A stretch of 64,000 bases of DNA from NCBI GenBank assembly GCA_001792465.1, contig MGGO01000031.1, positions 1 to 64,000 of the forward strand, in the 5' to 3' direction. The first letter of the stretch is position 1; each line of letters opens with the position of its first letter. The translations under genes and the position numbers were made by a program. The notes beneath the pieces were generated by a model. It did not search any database. It was not told the DNA's origin and saw nothing but the letters and a program-made list of their open reading frames with translations. Shown here piece after piece: positions 7,906-17,191 of the stretch. Source of the stretch: Candidatus Woesebacteria bacterium RIFCSPHIGHO2_01_FULL_44_10. GTDB taxonomy: Bacteria > Patescibacteriota > Microgenomatia > UBA8517.

Positions 7906-9251
7906 GATATTTTCTTTGTTTCCTTCCCTGCGAGCTTCTCCCAACGTTTCTTAATTACCTCTGCATATACAGGGGACTTTTCCATTAGGTAACATTTTCT
8001 TTTCATTTTCGTGGCTGCAATTAAAGTAGAACCACTTCCACCGAAGGGCTCGATTATAAGATCGCCACGCTTAGTTAAAACTTTTATATACGGAGTTAAT
8101 ATTTCAATAGGCTTTGTCCCAAAGATTATTCCCTGGCCGGAGGATTTTTCATCGGATGCTTTATATTCGATAAAATCAGTTGGGCAATACTTTTTGCCTT
8201 TCTCGTAACTTTCCCAGTTTGGTTTTCCTGAAGTGGCAAAAATGGCAGTTTCATACTCCTCTTGAAGTAGAGGCTCCTCCTCTGGAGTCATATTTAAGGA
8301 TACCTTTCCTGAGGTTCCAACCATTGCAAAGTCGTACTTGTTAAAAAACTTATACTTTGCAGCAAACCCCTGCATTCTATTGGGTAAATGCCAGATTATT
8401 GTATTTCTGTATTTCCAGTGTTTTTCTAGTTCATTCCAAATAGTTCTTAAATTTTTCGGGTTTTCATAGATGATAATTGAGAAATCAGCTTTCTGAATCT
8501 TAGCAATGTTATTCATCCACAACTGCGTAAAGTCCGGAGGTAATACATCTGTTTCCAAATATCTCCTGTCTCTTTTGGCTCCGAAGCCAGTAATTGCTCC
8601 TTTATATTTTTTCTTTCCCCGCAGATAGTCCAGGATATATGGAGGGTCAGTAAAGCACATATCAGCCTTCTCACCATCCATTAACTTGAGCACATCTGCT
8701 TCAACAGTTGAATCACCACACATAAGCCTCGAGTCTCCTAATGCATAAACATTCCCCTTTTGGATTTTTATTTCCTTGATGTCCAGTTTTTGAAGCTCTT
8801 TTTCCAAATCAAATTGCTCAGGCGTAATATCAATTTCAAAAATATCGTCCAGCTCTTCAGAGGTAAAGCCAATTTCCGATAAAATGTTCTCATCGAAATC
8901 GGCCAGTAATTTCCAATCCCAATCTCCAAGATTTTTATTTAGCCTGAGGTTTAGCTCTTTTTCTTTACTCTCATCTGGAATATTTAGATAGACTACGGGG
9001 ATCTTTTTAAAGCCTAAGTCCCTTGCAACTTTAAGTCTAAAGTGCCCGCCAATTACAATGTTCTTTCTTTTCTCTGCTCCATTTACAATTATCGGGTCAA
9101 CCAGGCCAAATTCTCCAATGCTTTCTTTTAAGCCATGAATTGCCTCCTCAGACCATTTTCTGGGGTTGTAAGTTGCAGGTTTTAATTCGTTTATATCAAC
9201 CTGAACGATGTTGAGCTGGTTGGATACAGTTTCCATAAGTATCTGAAGCAT
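7902..9251 (-). CDS. ParB-domain DNA methyltransferase (beta class)
   Basis: 449 residues. Residues 15-105 form a ParB/Srx-like domain (YNPRKWSEEAI, GLVDPIIVN, GGHFRLKVARDLG). The remainder is an amino-methyltransferase with catalytic TDPPY before the SAM-binding EPFGGSGST motif, the order of beta-class enzymes. Proteins of this architecture occur in phages and integrated elements, where they modify element DNA and may tie methylation to packaging. A TATAGT box 5 nt before the ATG suggests this is the first gene of the operon. Confidence 0.85.
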   Translation of the reverse strand: MLQILMETVSNQLNIVQVDINELKPATYNPRKWSEEAIHGLKESIGEFGLVDPIIVNGAEKRKNIVIGGHFRLKVARDLGFKKIPVVYLNIPDESKEKELNLRLNKNLGDWDWKLLADFDENILSEIGFTSEELDDIFEIDITPEQFDLEKELQKLDIKEIKIQKGNVYALGDSRLMCGDSTVEADVLKLMDGEKADMCFTDPPYILDYLRGKKKYKGAITGFGAKRDRRYLETDVLPPDFTQLWMNNIAKIQKADFSIIIYENPKNLRTIWNELEKHWKYRNTIIWHLPNRMQGFAAKYKFFNKYDFAMVGTSGKVSLNMTPEEEPLLQEEYETAIFATSGKPNWESYEKGKKYCPTDFIEYKASDEKSSGQGIIFGTKPIEILTPYIKVLTKRGDLIIEPFGGSGSTLIAATKMKRKCYLMEKSPVYAEVIKKRWEKLAGKETKKIS

Positions 9252-9308
9252 AAAACACTATAAAATCAGAAGAAACGATAAAATTGGAGGAAAAAAGGAG
9301 GAAATTTG

Positions 9309-9902
9309 TTAATTCATAAGTTTCCGAGCATACAGCAATCTATGACCATGCTTTCGTACTCTGCGTATCCCAACTTCAATACCTGCACGCCGCAAATATT
9401 TTTTTAAATCCCTTCTTATGTATCCAATCCCCTTTGATTCATCGGTAACATCTATCTTGTCCAGGAATTCTTTATCACTCACATAGTTATTTTTATAAGT
9501 TAATAACATCCTCAAGAATCTGCCGTGCTTAGACCCTGTGGTAATAATGCTAATTGGTTGATTGTTAAAAAGAAAAATACCCTCAAATGTAATAATCATA
9601 TTGAATACTCCTTCATTTTCTTTAACTATCTCAACTTCCTGAATATTGGCAACAGGTTCAAACTGTAGGGCAAATGGATTCAACGCATATTGGAAACGTC
9701 GTGCCATGTGTGCCTGTGTTTCTTGAATGCTTCTTAATAACTCTGCAAAAGGAAAATTTAAAGCCGCTGAAACAACCTCGTTATAGTGTTTAACCATATT
9801 TATATGCGCCAACCTGATTTCTTCTACTTGTTTTGCCAAGGCCATAGTGAGAGTCAATGCCTGATTTGGGTAAAAACTTAAGATGTCCGTTCTTTCTTCC
9901 AT
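9309..9902 (-). CDS. Protein with C-terminal winged-helix-like domain
   Basis: The ATG at 9902 is preferred because a TAAAAT box ends 5 nt upstream; a more upstream ATG at 9932 is possible. The N-terminal half is helical. From about residue 115 there is a beta-rich part, then a basic segment (LKKYLRRAGIEVGIRRVRKHGHRLLY) similar to the DNA-recognition part of OmpR-type winged helices. This suggests a transcription regulator of the recombinase/terminase block or of the divergent helicase gene. The family is not recognised. Confidence 0.4.
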   Translation of the reverse strand: MEERTDILSFYPNQALTLTMALAKQVEEIRLAHINMVKHYNEVVSAALNFPFAELLRSIQETQAHMARRFQYALNPFALQFEPVANIQEVEIVKENEGVFNMIITFEGIFLFNNQPISIITTGSKHGRFLRMLLTYKNNYVSDKEFLDKIDVTDESKGIGYIRRDLKKYLRRAGIEVGIRRVRKHGHRLLYARKLMN

Positions 9903-9907
9903 ATCTA

Positions 9908-9913
9908 ATTTTA
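9908..9913 (-). promoter_or_regulatory. -10 box before the gene starting at 9902
   Basis: TAAAAT on the minus strand ends 5 nt before the chosen ATG. It matches the short-leader pattern seen across the window. Confidence 0.4.
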
Positions 9914-10001
9914 TCAGGCTATGCAAGTACAACTACTGCTCGAAGCGCCGAAAGTGGTAAAATTCATGTAAGTTTAAACTCTTGGACGTTGGAACTAAAT
10001 A

Positions 10002-13000
10002 ATGTCGAGATATTATAGAAAATTTGACGCCAAAAAATATTGGGCTAGTAAGCCTTACTGCGAAGTATGCAAGACCAAAAAAGTTAAATATGGGAGAATA
10101 TGTAGTGAGTGTGAAAAGAAAGCGGGTTTTAAAGAAGTTGAGATGAAAATAAATAATGACAAAATTAACAATGATGATCTGGTTGCAAAATTCGCCTCGG
10201 CAGATCTTGAGCATACAGAAGCTGATCAAAGGTTAATATCGCTTGTTGGATATTTAAAAGATTGTGCCCAGGCTCTGCTGCGCTCAGTTGCTTTGAATGA
10301 TTTGGGCACAAAAGATGTTTCTTTTCTTCCGATGTCCCCCGATTCTTTAGAGAAGTTAGCAGCTGATGATCTGGTTCTCAAAGGGCAGGAAGTGCTTGAC
10401 CTGCTTTATAAACTAAAGGCAAGACCAACAGAATTCGAATTAATACTTGGAACACTTTTTGTAAAAGGGTTCAAAGGAAAAGGGGACAAAGTAACTCGTA
10501 TTAACGCTCCCCTTATTTTTATAAAGCTTGAAGCCGAGAAAACGGAAGATGACTCAGTAGTTTTTAGTGTTAAAGAAGACATGATACATCTCAACCAATC
10601 CTTAGTGGCTAGTTTGGTTAGTGTAATCAATGAAGAGGAATTGGAAATACGTTTTCAAGATTTATGGAGCGCAACGCCAGAATGGCCATTGTCTTTTGAA
10701 TCAATCCAACAATTTTATGAAAGTTTCAATAATTATTTTCCTGAAATTTTTTCTACAGATGAAAAAATTAGTAATTTTGTTGAACTGGATTCTATAGAAG
10801 CTAAAAAAGAAAAATATCAGATTTGTCCAGCTCACTGTCTGATAGTAGCACCAAAATTGGCAGCCGAGGGGACTGTTGTCGAAGAAATAAACCAAATCCT
10901 GCAGGATATGAAAAACAACACGTCTGCAGATTTTCTGTTTCTGGAGAATAAAGCTGGCGGGGACCCCGTGTCTGAGGTAATAGATCAAACAACTGATGGA
11001 TATTCAGAAGGAGGAAGTGAGGAGAATGAAAAATGGCACAACCTTTTTCCGTTTGACCTTAGTGATACACAGAAGGGTATTGTGCGCGCAGCTAGAGAAA
11101 ACAATCTGACCGTTGTTTCTGGGCCACCTGGCACAGGGAAATCGTATACCATTGCTGCTATTATTTTAGATCATTTGTTGGGTGGAAAACGCGTATTATT
11201 TGTTTCCCGAATGGACAAAGCGGTCGAGGTGGTAAGCGAGTGGCTTGAAGAATCTGTTGGTACTTTTTCTATTGCTAGATCTGGAGGAAGAAAAGCACAA
11301 CGTGCTTTAGCTGATAAGCTCGATTCCATTACTGGTGCAAAGACTCCAGTGAAGCACTATACAAAGGAAGAAATCGAAAGTGTGCTCAATGGATATTCCG
11401 ACGCGCAAGAAAAACTAACAACTCTTGAAGAGCAGTTTTTGAATACGCTGTCTCAAGAAAGAACGTGGTCTAAGGTAAAGGAAGAAATTAATAACCTTGA
11501 TGACAAAATAAAAACTGATCCAGATCTTTTATCTTTACCCATAGACAAGAAAAAAGCTGAGAAATTAAAGGAGAAAATCCGTGGAGCAGATTTTCTCATC
11601 AAGAATAAGAAGTTTTTCGTTCAGACATGGTGGGGAAACCACGTTCTCTCAAATGTCAAAAAACAGTTAGGTGCTAGAGATAATGCTACCCCGGATGAGT
11701 TAATTTATAAGGCAGAGCGCATAGAGAATGAAAGGAAGCTGGAAGAAGTTGAAAATGAAATCTCCAAATTTGACGAAATAAACCAATTGTGGACACAAAT
11801 TTCTAGTCGAAAAGAAGAATTAAAGGATCTTGCTTTAAATAACCTAAAGGCTATGTTGTTGGGCAACTTATACACCATTGTACATAATTATGATAAACGT
11901 GTTGAGCTAAGAAACTTTATAAAATCGCTACGAACAGCAAATATGCGAGAAAAGTTGGCGCTCTTAGAGAAAGTCGAAACTGAAACTCTACTAAGCGCAT
12001 TCCCTTGTTGGGCAAGTACAACTTATCACCTTTCCCAGATATTGCCCATAGAGCCTGGAATGTTTGATCTAGTCATTTTCGATGAATCTAGTCAGTGCGA
12101 TTTAGCCTCTACGTTACCCGCTCTTTATAGAGCAAATAGAGCATTAATAGTTGGTGATCCGAAACAACTAACTCATGTCGTATTTTTGGGGCGCCAGGCA
12201 GAATACTCTGCGTTTGCAAAGAATAACGTACCACCTGAAATGCAGGCCAACTATCGATTTTCGACACAAAGCCTGTTTAATGTGGCCGAAAATGCAGTTC
12301 CTCAAGCAAACTATTTTATGCTCGACGAACATTTTCGTTCTGATCCACATATCATAGGTTTTTCTAATAAGATGTTTTATGAAGACAACATTAGAATTAT
12401 GACCAATAGACCGAAACTCGGCTCAAATAAGGAAGATGCAGCAATTCAAATAGAATATATAAACGGCAAACGTACCAATGGAGCAGCTAATCCGAAAGAG
12501 ATAGAACATATTTTTTCACACGTAAGGCAGCTAATTGCGCAATCTCCGTTGGATAAACCAACTTCAATTGGAATACTTTCCCCTTTTAGGGACCAAGTAA
12601 ATGCAATTACTAAAGAACTTCCGAATTGTGTAAATCTAAACGAAGTTGAGCGACATAATATTGTCGTGGGTACTGCTCATAGTTTACAAGGTAACGAAAA
12701 GGATGTGGTAATTTTATCTTTGTCTCTTGACCCTAAGTTTCACCATGGGACATTGAGATTTCTAGAAACCCCTAATGTCTTTAATGTATCTATCACGCGC
12801 GCCAGAAAGAAATTAATTGTCATATCCTCCGTCGCTCTAGGCGACTTACCAAACGGGTTACTTAAGGAATTTTTATTATATGCAGGTGACTCTGCGACGA
12901 ATATATTGCCTCGTGATGTGTTTGAATCCAGATTTGAGGAACAAGTTGCTCAAGCACTGGAACGAGAAGGTTTAAAGGTCTGGCCTCAATATGAGGCTGC

Positions 13001-13235
13001 CGGATTCTCAATCGACTTAGTAGTTAGAGATGGTAAGAATTGGATTGCAGTTGAGTGTGATGGGCCAACTCATTTTGATATGAAACAAGGGCAGAGTTTT
13101 AACGATGCGTGGAGGCAAGGAATATTGGAAAGAGCTGGCTGGAAATTTGTAAGAATTCCTCATAGGGATTGGGAAAGAAATTCAGAAGAGCAAATTGAAA
13201 AGGTAAAGAAAAAATTGGATCAACTGCAGTATTAA
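10002..13235 (+). CDS. Superfamily 1 helicase with C-terminal PD-(D/E)XK-like nuclease
   Basis: 1077 residues. A small Cys4 zinc knuckle lies at 17-40 (CEVCKTKK ... CSEC). The helicase core has Walker A GPPGTGKSY near 373-381, Walker B IFDESSQ near 690, GDPKQL, the motif V-like AHSLQGNE near 888 and motif VI SITRARKKL near 930, typical of the AAA_11/AAA_12 group. The end (970-1070) carries DLVVRDGKNWIAVECDG and GWKFVRIPHRDW, as in DUF559/MTES_1575-type nucleases. Such fusions are frequent in defence islands and may unwind and cut foreign DNA. It is followed closely by a DUF2130 gene. Confidence 0.8.
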   Translation: MSRYYRKFDAKKYWASKPYCEVCKTKKVKYGRICSECEKKAGFKEVEMKINNDKINNDDLVAKFASADLEHTEADQRLISLVGYLKDCAQALLRSVALNDLGTKDVSFLPMSPDSLEKLAADDLVLKGQEVLDLLYKLKARPTEFELILGTLFVKGFKGKGDKVTRINAPLIFIKLEAEKTEDDSVVFSVKEDMIHLNQSLVASLVSVINEEELEIRFQDLWSATPEWPLSFESIQQFYESFNNYFPEIFSTDEKISNFVELDSIEAKKEKYQICPAHCLIVAPKLAAEGTVVEEINQILQDMKNNTSADFLFLENKAGGDPVSEVIDQTTDGYSEGGSEENEKWHNLFPFDLSDTQKGIVRAARENNLTVVSGPPGTGKSYTIAAIILDHLLGGKRVLFVSRMDKAVEVVSEWLEESVGTFSIARSGGRKAQRALADKLDSITGAKTPVKHYTKEEIESVLNGYSDAQEKLTTLEEQFLNTLSQERTWSKVKEEINNLDDKIKTDPDLLSLPIDKKKAEKLKEKIRGADFLIKNKKFFVQTWWGNHVLSNVKKQLGARDNATPDELIYKAERIENERKLEEVENEISKFDEINQLWTQISSRKEELKDLALNNLKAMLLGNLYTIVHNYDKRVELRNFIKSLRTANMREKLALLEKVETETLLSAFPCWASTTYHLSQILPIEPGMFDLVIFDESSQCDLASTLPALYRANRALIVGDPKQLTHVVFLGRQAEYSAFAKNNVPPEMQANYRFSTQSLFNVAENAVPQANYFMLDEHFRSDPHIIGFSNKMFYEDNIRIMTNRPKLGSNKEDAAIQIEYINGKRTNGAANPKEIEHIFSHVRQLIAQSPLDKPTSIGILSPFRDQVNAITKELPNCVNLNEVERHNIVVGTAHSLQGNEKDVVILSLSLDPKFHHGTLRFLETPNVFNVSITRARKKLIVISSVALGDLPNGLLKEFLLYAGDSATNILPRDVFESRFEEQVAQALEREGLKVWPQYEAAGFSIDLVVRDGKNWIAVECDGPTHFDMKQGQSFNDAWRQGILERAGWKFVRIPHRDWERNSEEQIEKVKKKLDQLQY

Positions 13236-13271
13236 AATCTGATATACTTTGACCTAGTCTCGAAGGTGAGA

Positions 13272-13277
13272 TATACT
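13272..13277 (+). promoter_or_regulatory. -10 box before the DUF2130 gene
   Basis: TATACT ends 6 nt before the ATG at 13284, and no Shine-Dalgarno site is visible. A similar GATATACTTTG lies about 30 bp upstream. Confidence 0.5.
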
Positions 13278-13283
13278 TCAACT

Positions 13284-14681
13284 ATGAGTGATTCAAACAA
13301 AATTAAATGTCCAAAATGTGGAGAAAGTTTTGAACCTTCTGAGGCATACAAACATGAGTTAGAAGAATCTTTACTCAAAGAGACTCAGGCAAAGCATCAG
13401 GAAGATATTAAACGGCTTGAAAAGGAGAAGCTAGATCTTGCCGAATCAACGCGTCTCGAAACAGAAAAGAAAGCTAAAAAAGAGTTAGAAACTGCGGTAG
13501 AAGCAGCTAAAGAGGAAGCTGAGGCAAAAAATAAGCAAAATTCGAAACTTAAAGAAGAACTGGAAGAACAAAGTCAACTTTTAGCAGACCTAAAAGAAGA
13601 AAAAAGTAAGCTTCGTCGTGATCATGAACAAGAGCTTGAGGATGTCAGAAGGCAAACCGCCGAGATATCTCGTAAAGAAGCCGAAGAAAAAATTCGCAAA
13701 GAGCTTAAGAGTCAAATAACAGCCTCAAATGAGGAATCTAAAGCTCGTGAAGATCAAAACAAAGAACTCCAAGATCAGGTAAAAGAGTTACTTAAACAGA
13801 TGCGCGAACTTAAAGATGATAGGGATAAATTAGGAATTGAATATGAAAAGAAGTTGCTTGAAGGTCAAGACAAGATAAAACAAGATGCAAAAAAAGAAGC
13901 CCAGGACGAACTTAACCTCAGAATAGCTGAAAAAGATAAAAAACTTCAAGATGCAGAGAAACAAATACTTGAGTTGCAAAGGAAAATCCAACAAGGCCCC
14001 CAGAACCTACAAGGCGAGGTTCAGGAATTAGAACTACAAGAAATTCTATCAGTAGAATTTCCTTTTGATGAAATAAAAGAAGTGCCTAAAGGTGTCAGCG
14101 GAGCTGATGTACTTCAGACAGTTAAATCTCAGACTGGAGAAGTTTGTGGAACTATTATCTGGGAATCCAAGCGTACGAAGACTTGGGGTTCGGATTGGAT
14201 TCAAAAATTAAAAGATGACCAAAGAATGATTAAAGCTGATCTCGCTATTTTGGTGTCTACAGTTCTGCCACAAAATGTTTCTTCAATTGGCATTATTGAT
14301 GGAGTTACGATCTGTGAATTGAGAATGGCTGTGAGCATTGCCCAACTTCTTAGACAGCAACTTATGAAGGTGCATTCGGCACAGGTTGCCAACGATGGCA
14401 AAGCTACAAAAGCTGAAATTGTTTACAATTATCTGATTAGTAATGAGTTTAGGCAGAGGATAGAGGTTTGGGTTGAATATTTTAAGGATAGACAGGAAAA
14501 AATCAATAGAGAAAGAATCTACTTTAACAAGAAGTGGCAAGAAGAAGAGAAAAGTATACAAAAAGTTATTACAAACACAGCAGGTATTTATGGTGACTTG
14601 CAAGGCTTAATAGGAAATGCTTTACCAAAAGTGAGCTATCTTGAGCTTCCTGATTCTACAGAAGAGACAGAAAATAATTGA
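13284..14681 (+). CDS. DUF2130 protein with long coiled coil
   Basis: Start set at the ATG at 13284 (465 residues), just after the -10 box. A Cys pair (CPKCGES) at the N-terminus could bind zinc. Residues 20-230 form a highly charged coiled coil. The C-terminal third is the DUF2130 (COG4487) domain, with WESKRTKTWGSDWI and KADLAILVS, a pattern compatible with a restriction-endonuclease-like fold. The biochemical role is unknown. Proximity to the helicase-nuclease suggests both could belong to one DNA-processing or defence unit. Confidence 0.75.
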   Translation: MSDSNKIKCPKCGESFEPSEAYKHELEESLLKETQAKHQEDIKRLEKEKLDLAESTRLETEKKAKKELETAVEAAKEEAEAKNKQNSKLKEELEEQSQLLADLKEEKSKLRRDHEQELEDVRRQTAEISRKEAEEKIRKELKSQITASNEESKAREDQNKELQDQVKELLKQMRELKDDRDKLGIEYEKKLLEGQDKIKQDAKKEAQDELNLRIAEKDKKLQDAEKQILELQRKIQQGPQNLQGEVQELELQEILSVEFPFDEIKEVPKGVSGADVLQTVKSQTGEVCGTIIWESKRTKTWGSDWIQKLKDDQRMIKADLAILVSTVLPQNVSSIGIIDGVTICELRMAVSIAQLLRQQLMKVHSAQVANDGKATKAEIVYNYLISNEFRQRIEVWVEYFKDRQEKINRERIYFNKKWQEEEKSIQKVITNTAGIYGDLQGLIGNALPKVSYLELPDSTEETENN

Positions 14682-14765
14682 TTAATAAAGGTAAGTGTAA
14701 GTACTAAATTTTTGTCGTACAACAACCATTCTCAGTAGTGAATTTATTATTATTATCAAATGAGT

Positions 14766-14771
14766 TAAAAT
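14766..14771 (+). promoter_or_regulatory. -10 box at the head of the biosynthetic operon
   Basis: TAAAAT ends 6 nt before the ATG at 14778. A nearly identical arrangement (TTAAAT then 7 nt) precedes folE at 16169, so both could be transcription starts within the island. Confidence 0.45.
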
Positions 14772-14777
14772 ACGGCT

Positions 14778-15761
14778 ATGTCCGATAAAAATATGCATGA
14801 AAGGATTAATCAAATTTCAAAAGAAACAGGAGTACCGACAAAAAAGGTTCTCGATTTGTTATTTGCACTGCGAGATGGCGAAGTTGTTGAAAATAATGAA
14901 TTGGTCCGAAAGGTAGGTGTTTCTAAAAATGCCCTAAATAAGGTAAAAGAGAGGCTGGCCTCGGTATTAGAACCTGTGTCAAAAGACACACAACTTGATG
15001 GCGACCATGTTCAAGAAATACGAGCAATCTTTGATGAAGGCTATAAATTTGAAGATGCTATGTGGACTATCCTAGAAGATGATAAATACAAAAAGGCATC
15101 TGAATTGTTAGAAACTATTTCCGATAAGAGACCTTCACCTGAAAGAAGGTTTGATCAATTTACTGCAACTATAGAAACAACGGCTCGTCGTGCTTCTCTC
15201 CTTCAATTCTTTGGAGACATTAAAGGTAAAAGAATTTTGTTTCTAGGTGATGACGATTTTACCTCGATAGGAGTGGCTTCTTTGGGATTGGCTGCTCATA
15301 TAGAAGTACTAGATGTAGATAAACGCATTCTTGAGAGCATCAAAGGTGTCGCTGAGACAGAAGGTTTTACTATTTCAACCACAAGAAGTGATTTAACACA
15401 GAGGCTGCCGAATCAGCTTATGAGAAATTTCGACATTGTATTTACAGATCCTCCGTACACGGAAAATGGCATGAATCTATTTCTCTCAAGAGCTATTCAG
15501 GCATTGGATCCGGATAATCACGCAGCAAGGATATATACGTGCTATGGGAATAGTGACAGGGCTAGGGAGAGATACCTGCCTGTACAAAGGTTATTTACAG
15601 AATCCGGATTAATGATGAGGTGGGTTTTTGACGGATTTAATCGCTACAGAGGGGCAGAATCGATTGGCAGCTCAAGTGCATTGTTAATAGCTGATGTAAC
15701 ACCAAAGACAAAACCTTTAGTTAAAGGAGGCTATGATAAACCCATCTATACCAACAATTGA
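14778..15761 (+). CDS. Bis-aminopropyl spermidine synthase-like (BpsA/DUF43 family)
   Basis: 327 residues. The N-terminal 70 residues look like a winged helix. The core has KRPSPERRFDQF, GDIKGKRILFLGDDDFTS and FTDPPYT, hallmarks of the BpsA (DUF43) aminopropyltransferases that make branched polyamines from decarboxylated SAM in thermophiles. The substrate amine is not certain; spermidine is the family precedent. The gene overlaps speD, whose product supplies decarboxylated SAM, by 29 bp. It heads the nine-gene plus-strand operon that continues to the glycosyltransferase at 21466. Confidence 0.8.
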   Translation: MSDKNMHERINQISKETGVPTKKVLDLLFALRDGEVVENNELVRKVGVSKNALNKVKERLASVLEPVSKDTQLDGDHVQEIRAIFDEGYKFEDAMWTILEDDKYKKASELLETISDKRPSPERRFDQFTATIETTARRASLLQFFGDIKGKRILFLGDDDFTSIGVASLGLAAHIEVLDVDKRILESIKGVAETEGFTISTTRSDLTQRLPNQLMRNFDIVFTDPPYTENGMNLFLSRAIQALDPDNHAARIYTCYGNSDRARERYLPVQRLFTESGLMMRWVFDGFNRYRGAESIGSSSALLIADVTPKTKPLVKGGYDKPIYTNN

Positions 15762-16080
15762 ACACCATACGGCTCTTATTAAACTTGAAAAATTTCCCAA
15801 CAATCAAAACAGCCTAGAACAGTTTGCTGATAAGCTAATAGAAAGTCTTAATTTGACTGTGGTTAAAAGCGTTTTTCATTCTTTCAAACCTCAAGGGAAA
15901 ACTCTTGTATATATTCTTTCAGAGTCACACCTTGCAATTCACACATGGCCAGAATACAAGCTTCTTCATATTGATTTGGTAAGTTGTGTTAAGGTCTTAA
16001 ATTTTGAAAATTCATTGAAACTAATATTAAATAATTATGGGATTAGTAGTTTAAAGGTAAATCCGGCACTAGAAAGTTGA
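15733..16080 (+). CDS. speD: S-adenosylmethionine decarboxylase proenzyme
   Basis: 115 residues, the prokaryotic small form. The self-processing motif is SESHLAIHTWPE: the chain is cut before the Ser in ESH to create the pyruvoyl cofactor. A further conserved stretch (HIDLVSC) contains the catalytic Cys region. It converts SAM to decarboxylated SAM, the aminopropyl donor for the BpsA-like enzyme next to it. A strong AAAGGAGG site sits inside the upstream gene, two bases before the ATG. Confidence 0.9.
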   Translation: MINPSIPTIEHHTALIKLEKFPNNQNSLEQFADKLIESLNLTVVKSVFHSFKPQGKTLVYILSESHLAIHTWPEYKLLHIDLVSCVKVLNFENSLKLILNNYGISSLKVNPALES

Positions 16081-16168
16081 TGCCAGACAGTTTTGTGATA
16101 CAATTATCATTAACAAAACTTAAATAAGAAAGTTTTGATGGTTAAACAAGCCATTTTAAATACGAGCT

Positions 16169-16738
16169 ATGGCAACTCGAAACCACACTAAACTAATAGT
16201 GGATCTTCTGGAGCTATATGGAGAGGATCCAAACAGAGAGGGACTCAAAGAAACTCCCGAAAGAGTTCTTCGAATGTACAAGGAGCTTCTGGGTGGTTAT
16301 CAACAAGACCCATCTTCGGTAATTAAGACTTTCGAAGGAAATGGACATAATGACTTGGTGACTGTTAGCGACATCGATTTTTATAGTCTTTGCGAACATC
16401 ACATGATACCCTTTTTTGGAAAAGTTCATATAGGTTATATTCCAAACGGCCGAATACTTGGACTTTCGAAATTCGTTCGATTGACAGAAATTTACGCCAG
16501 GAGACTTCAGGTACAGGAGCGGCTAACCAGACAAATAATGGATGCAATCGAAACAAATTTGCACCCACAAGGAGCAATCGTTCATGTTGAGGCGGAGCAT
16601 CTTTGTATGGTAATGCGTGGTGTCAAGAAGAAAGGGGCAATCACCAAAACTACAGCTCTTTGTGGAGATTTTGAAAAAGACCCTTTACTTGTGGATAGAT
16701 TTTTTAGACATATAAATCGTAGTGATAATTCAAAATGA
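16169..16738 (+). CDS. folE: GTP cyclohydrolase I
   Basis: 189 residues, normal length. Zinc and substrate motifs are all present: SLCEHHMIPF, GYIPNGRILGLSKF, RLTEIYARRLQVQERLT and HLCMVMRG. It opens GTP to 7,8-dihydroneopterin triphosphate, the first step toward folate or 7-deazapurines. The next three genes are queD, queE and queC, so here it most likely feeds the preQ0 route. Confidence 0.95.
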   Translation: MATRNHTKLIVDLLELYGEDPNREGLKETPERVLRMYKELLGGYQQDPSSVIKTFEGNGHNDLVTVSDIDFYSLCEHHMIPFFGKVHIGYIPNGRILGLSKFVRLTEIYARRLQVQERLTRQIMDAIETNLHPQGAIVHVEAEHLCMVMRGVKKKGAITKTTALCGDFEKDPLLVDRFFRHINRSDNSK

Positions 16739-17190
16739 AGGTAACAAAACAAATTGAGTGGGATATGGGGCACAGAGTAACTAACCATCACTCTAAATGT
16801 CAAAACATACATGGCCACCGCTATCGGGCCGAAATATGCATGGAGGGGAAATTAGTAGACATAGAAGGCATATCAGAAGAAGGGATGGTTATTGATTTTG
16901 GAGATATTAAAAAGATTGCCATGGAACATGTCCACGATGTTTTAGATCATGGATTTATGGTCTGGAGGAAAGATAAGGAGGTTATGAAATTTTTTGAGGA
17001 TAACCCAAAGCAAAAGCACATAATTGTTGATTTTGTGCCAACTTCCGAAAACATTGCAGCCTGGATTTTTAAAGAGTTAGATGGACGATTTATCGATAAA
17101 TTTAAAACAGATTTGAGGCTTTGCTGGGTCAAACTTTGGGAAACACCAACGAGTGTTGCGATCTGCACCAGAGAGGATTTAGAAAAATAA
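16735..17190 (+). CDS. queD: 6-carboxytetrahydropterin synthase
   Basis: 151 residues. Zinc-binding His and the catalytic Cys are visible in MGHRV and CQNIHGHRY, with GMVIDFGDIK, VLDHGFMV and PTSENIAAWIF as further family motifs. It converts dihydroneopterin triphosphate to 6-carboxytetrahydropterin. The start overlaps the folE stop (ATGA), which points to coupled translation. Confidence 0.92.
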   Translation: MKVTKQIEWDMGHRVTNHHSKCQNIHGHRYRAEICMEGKLVDIEGISEEGMVIDFGDIKKIAMEHVHDVLDHGFMVWRKDKEVMKFFEDNPKQKHIIVDFVPTSENIAAWIFKELDGRFIDKFKTDLRLCWVKLWETPTSVAICTREDLEK

Positions 17191-17191
17191 A

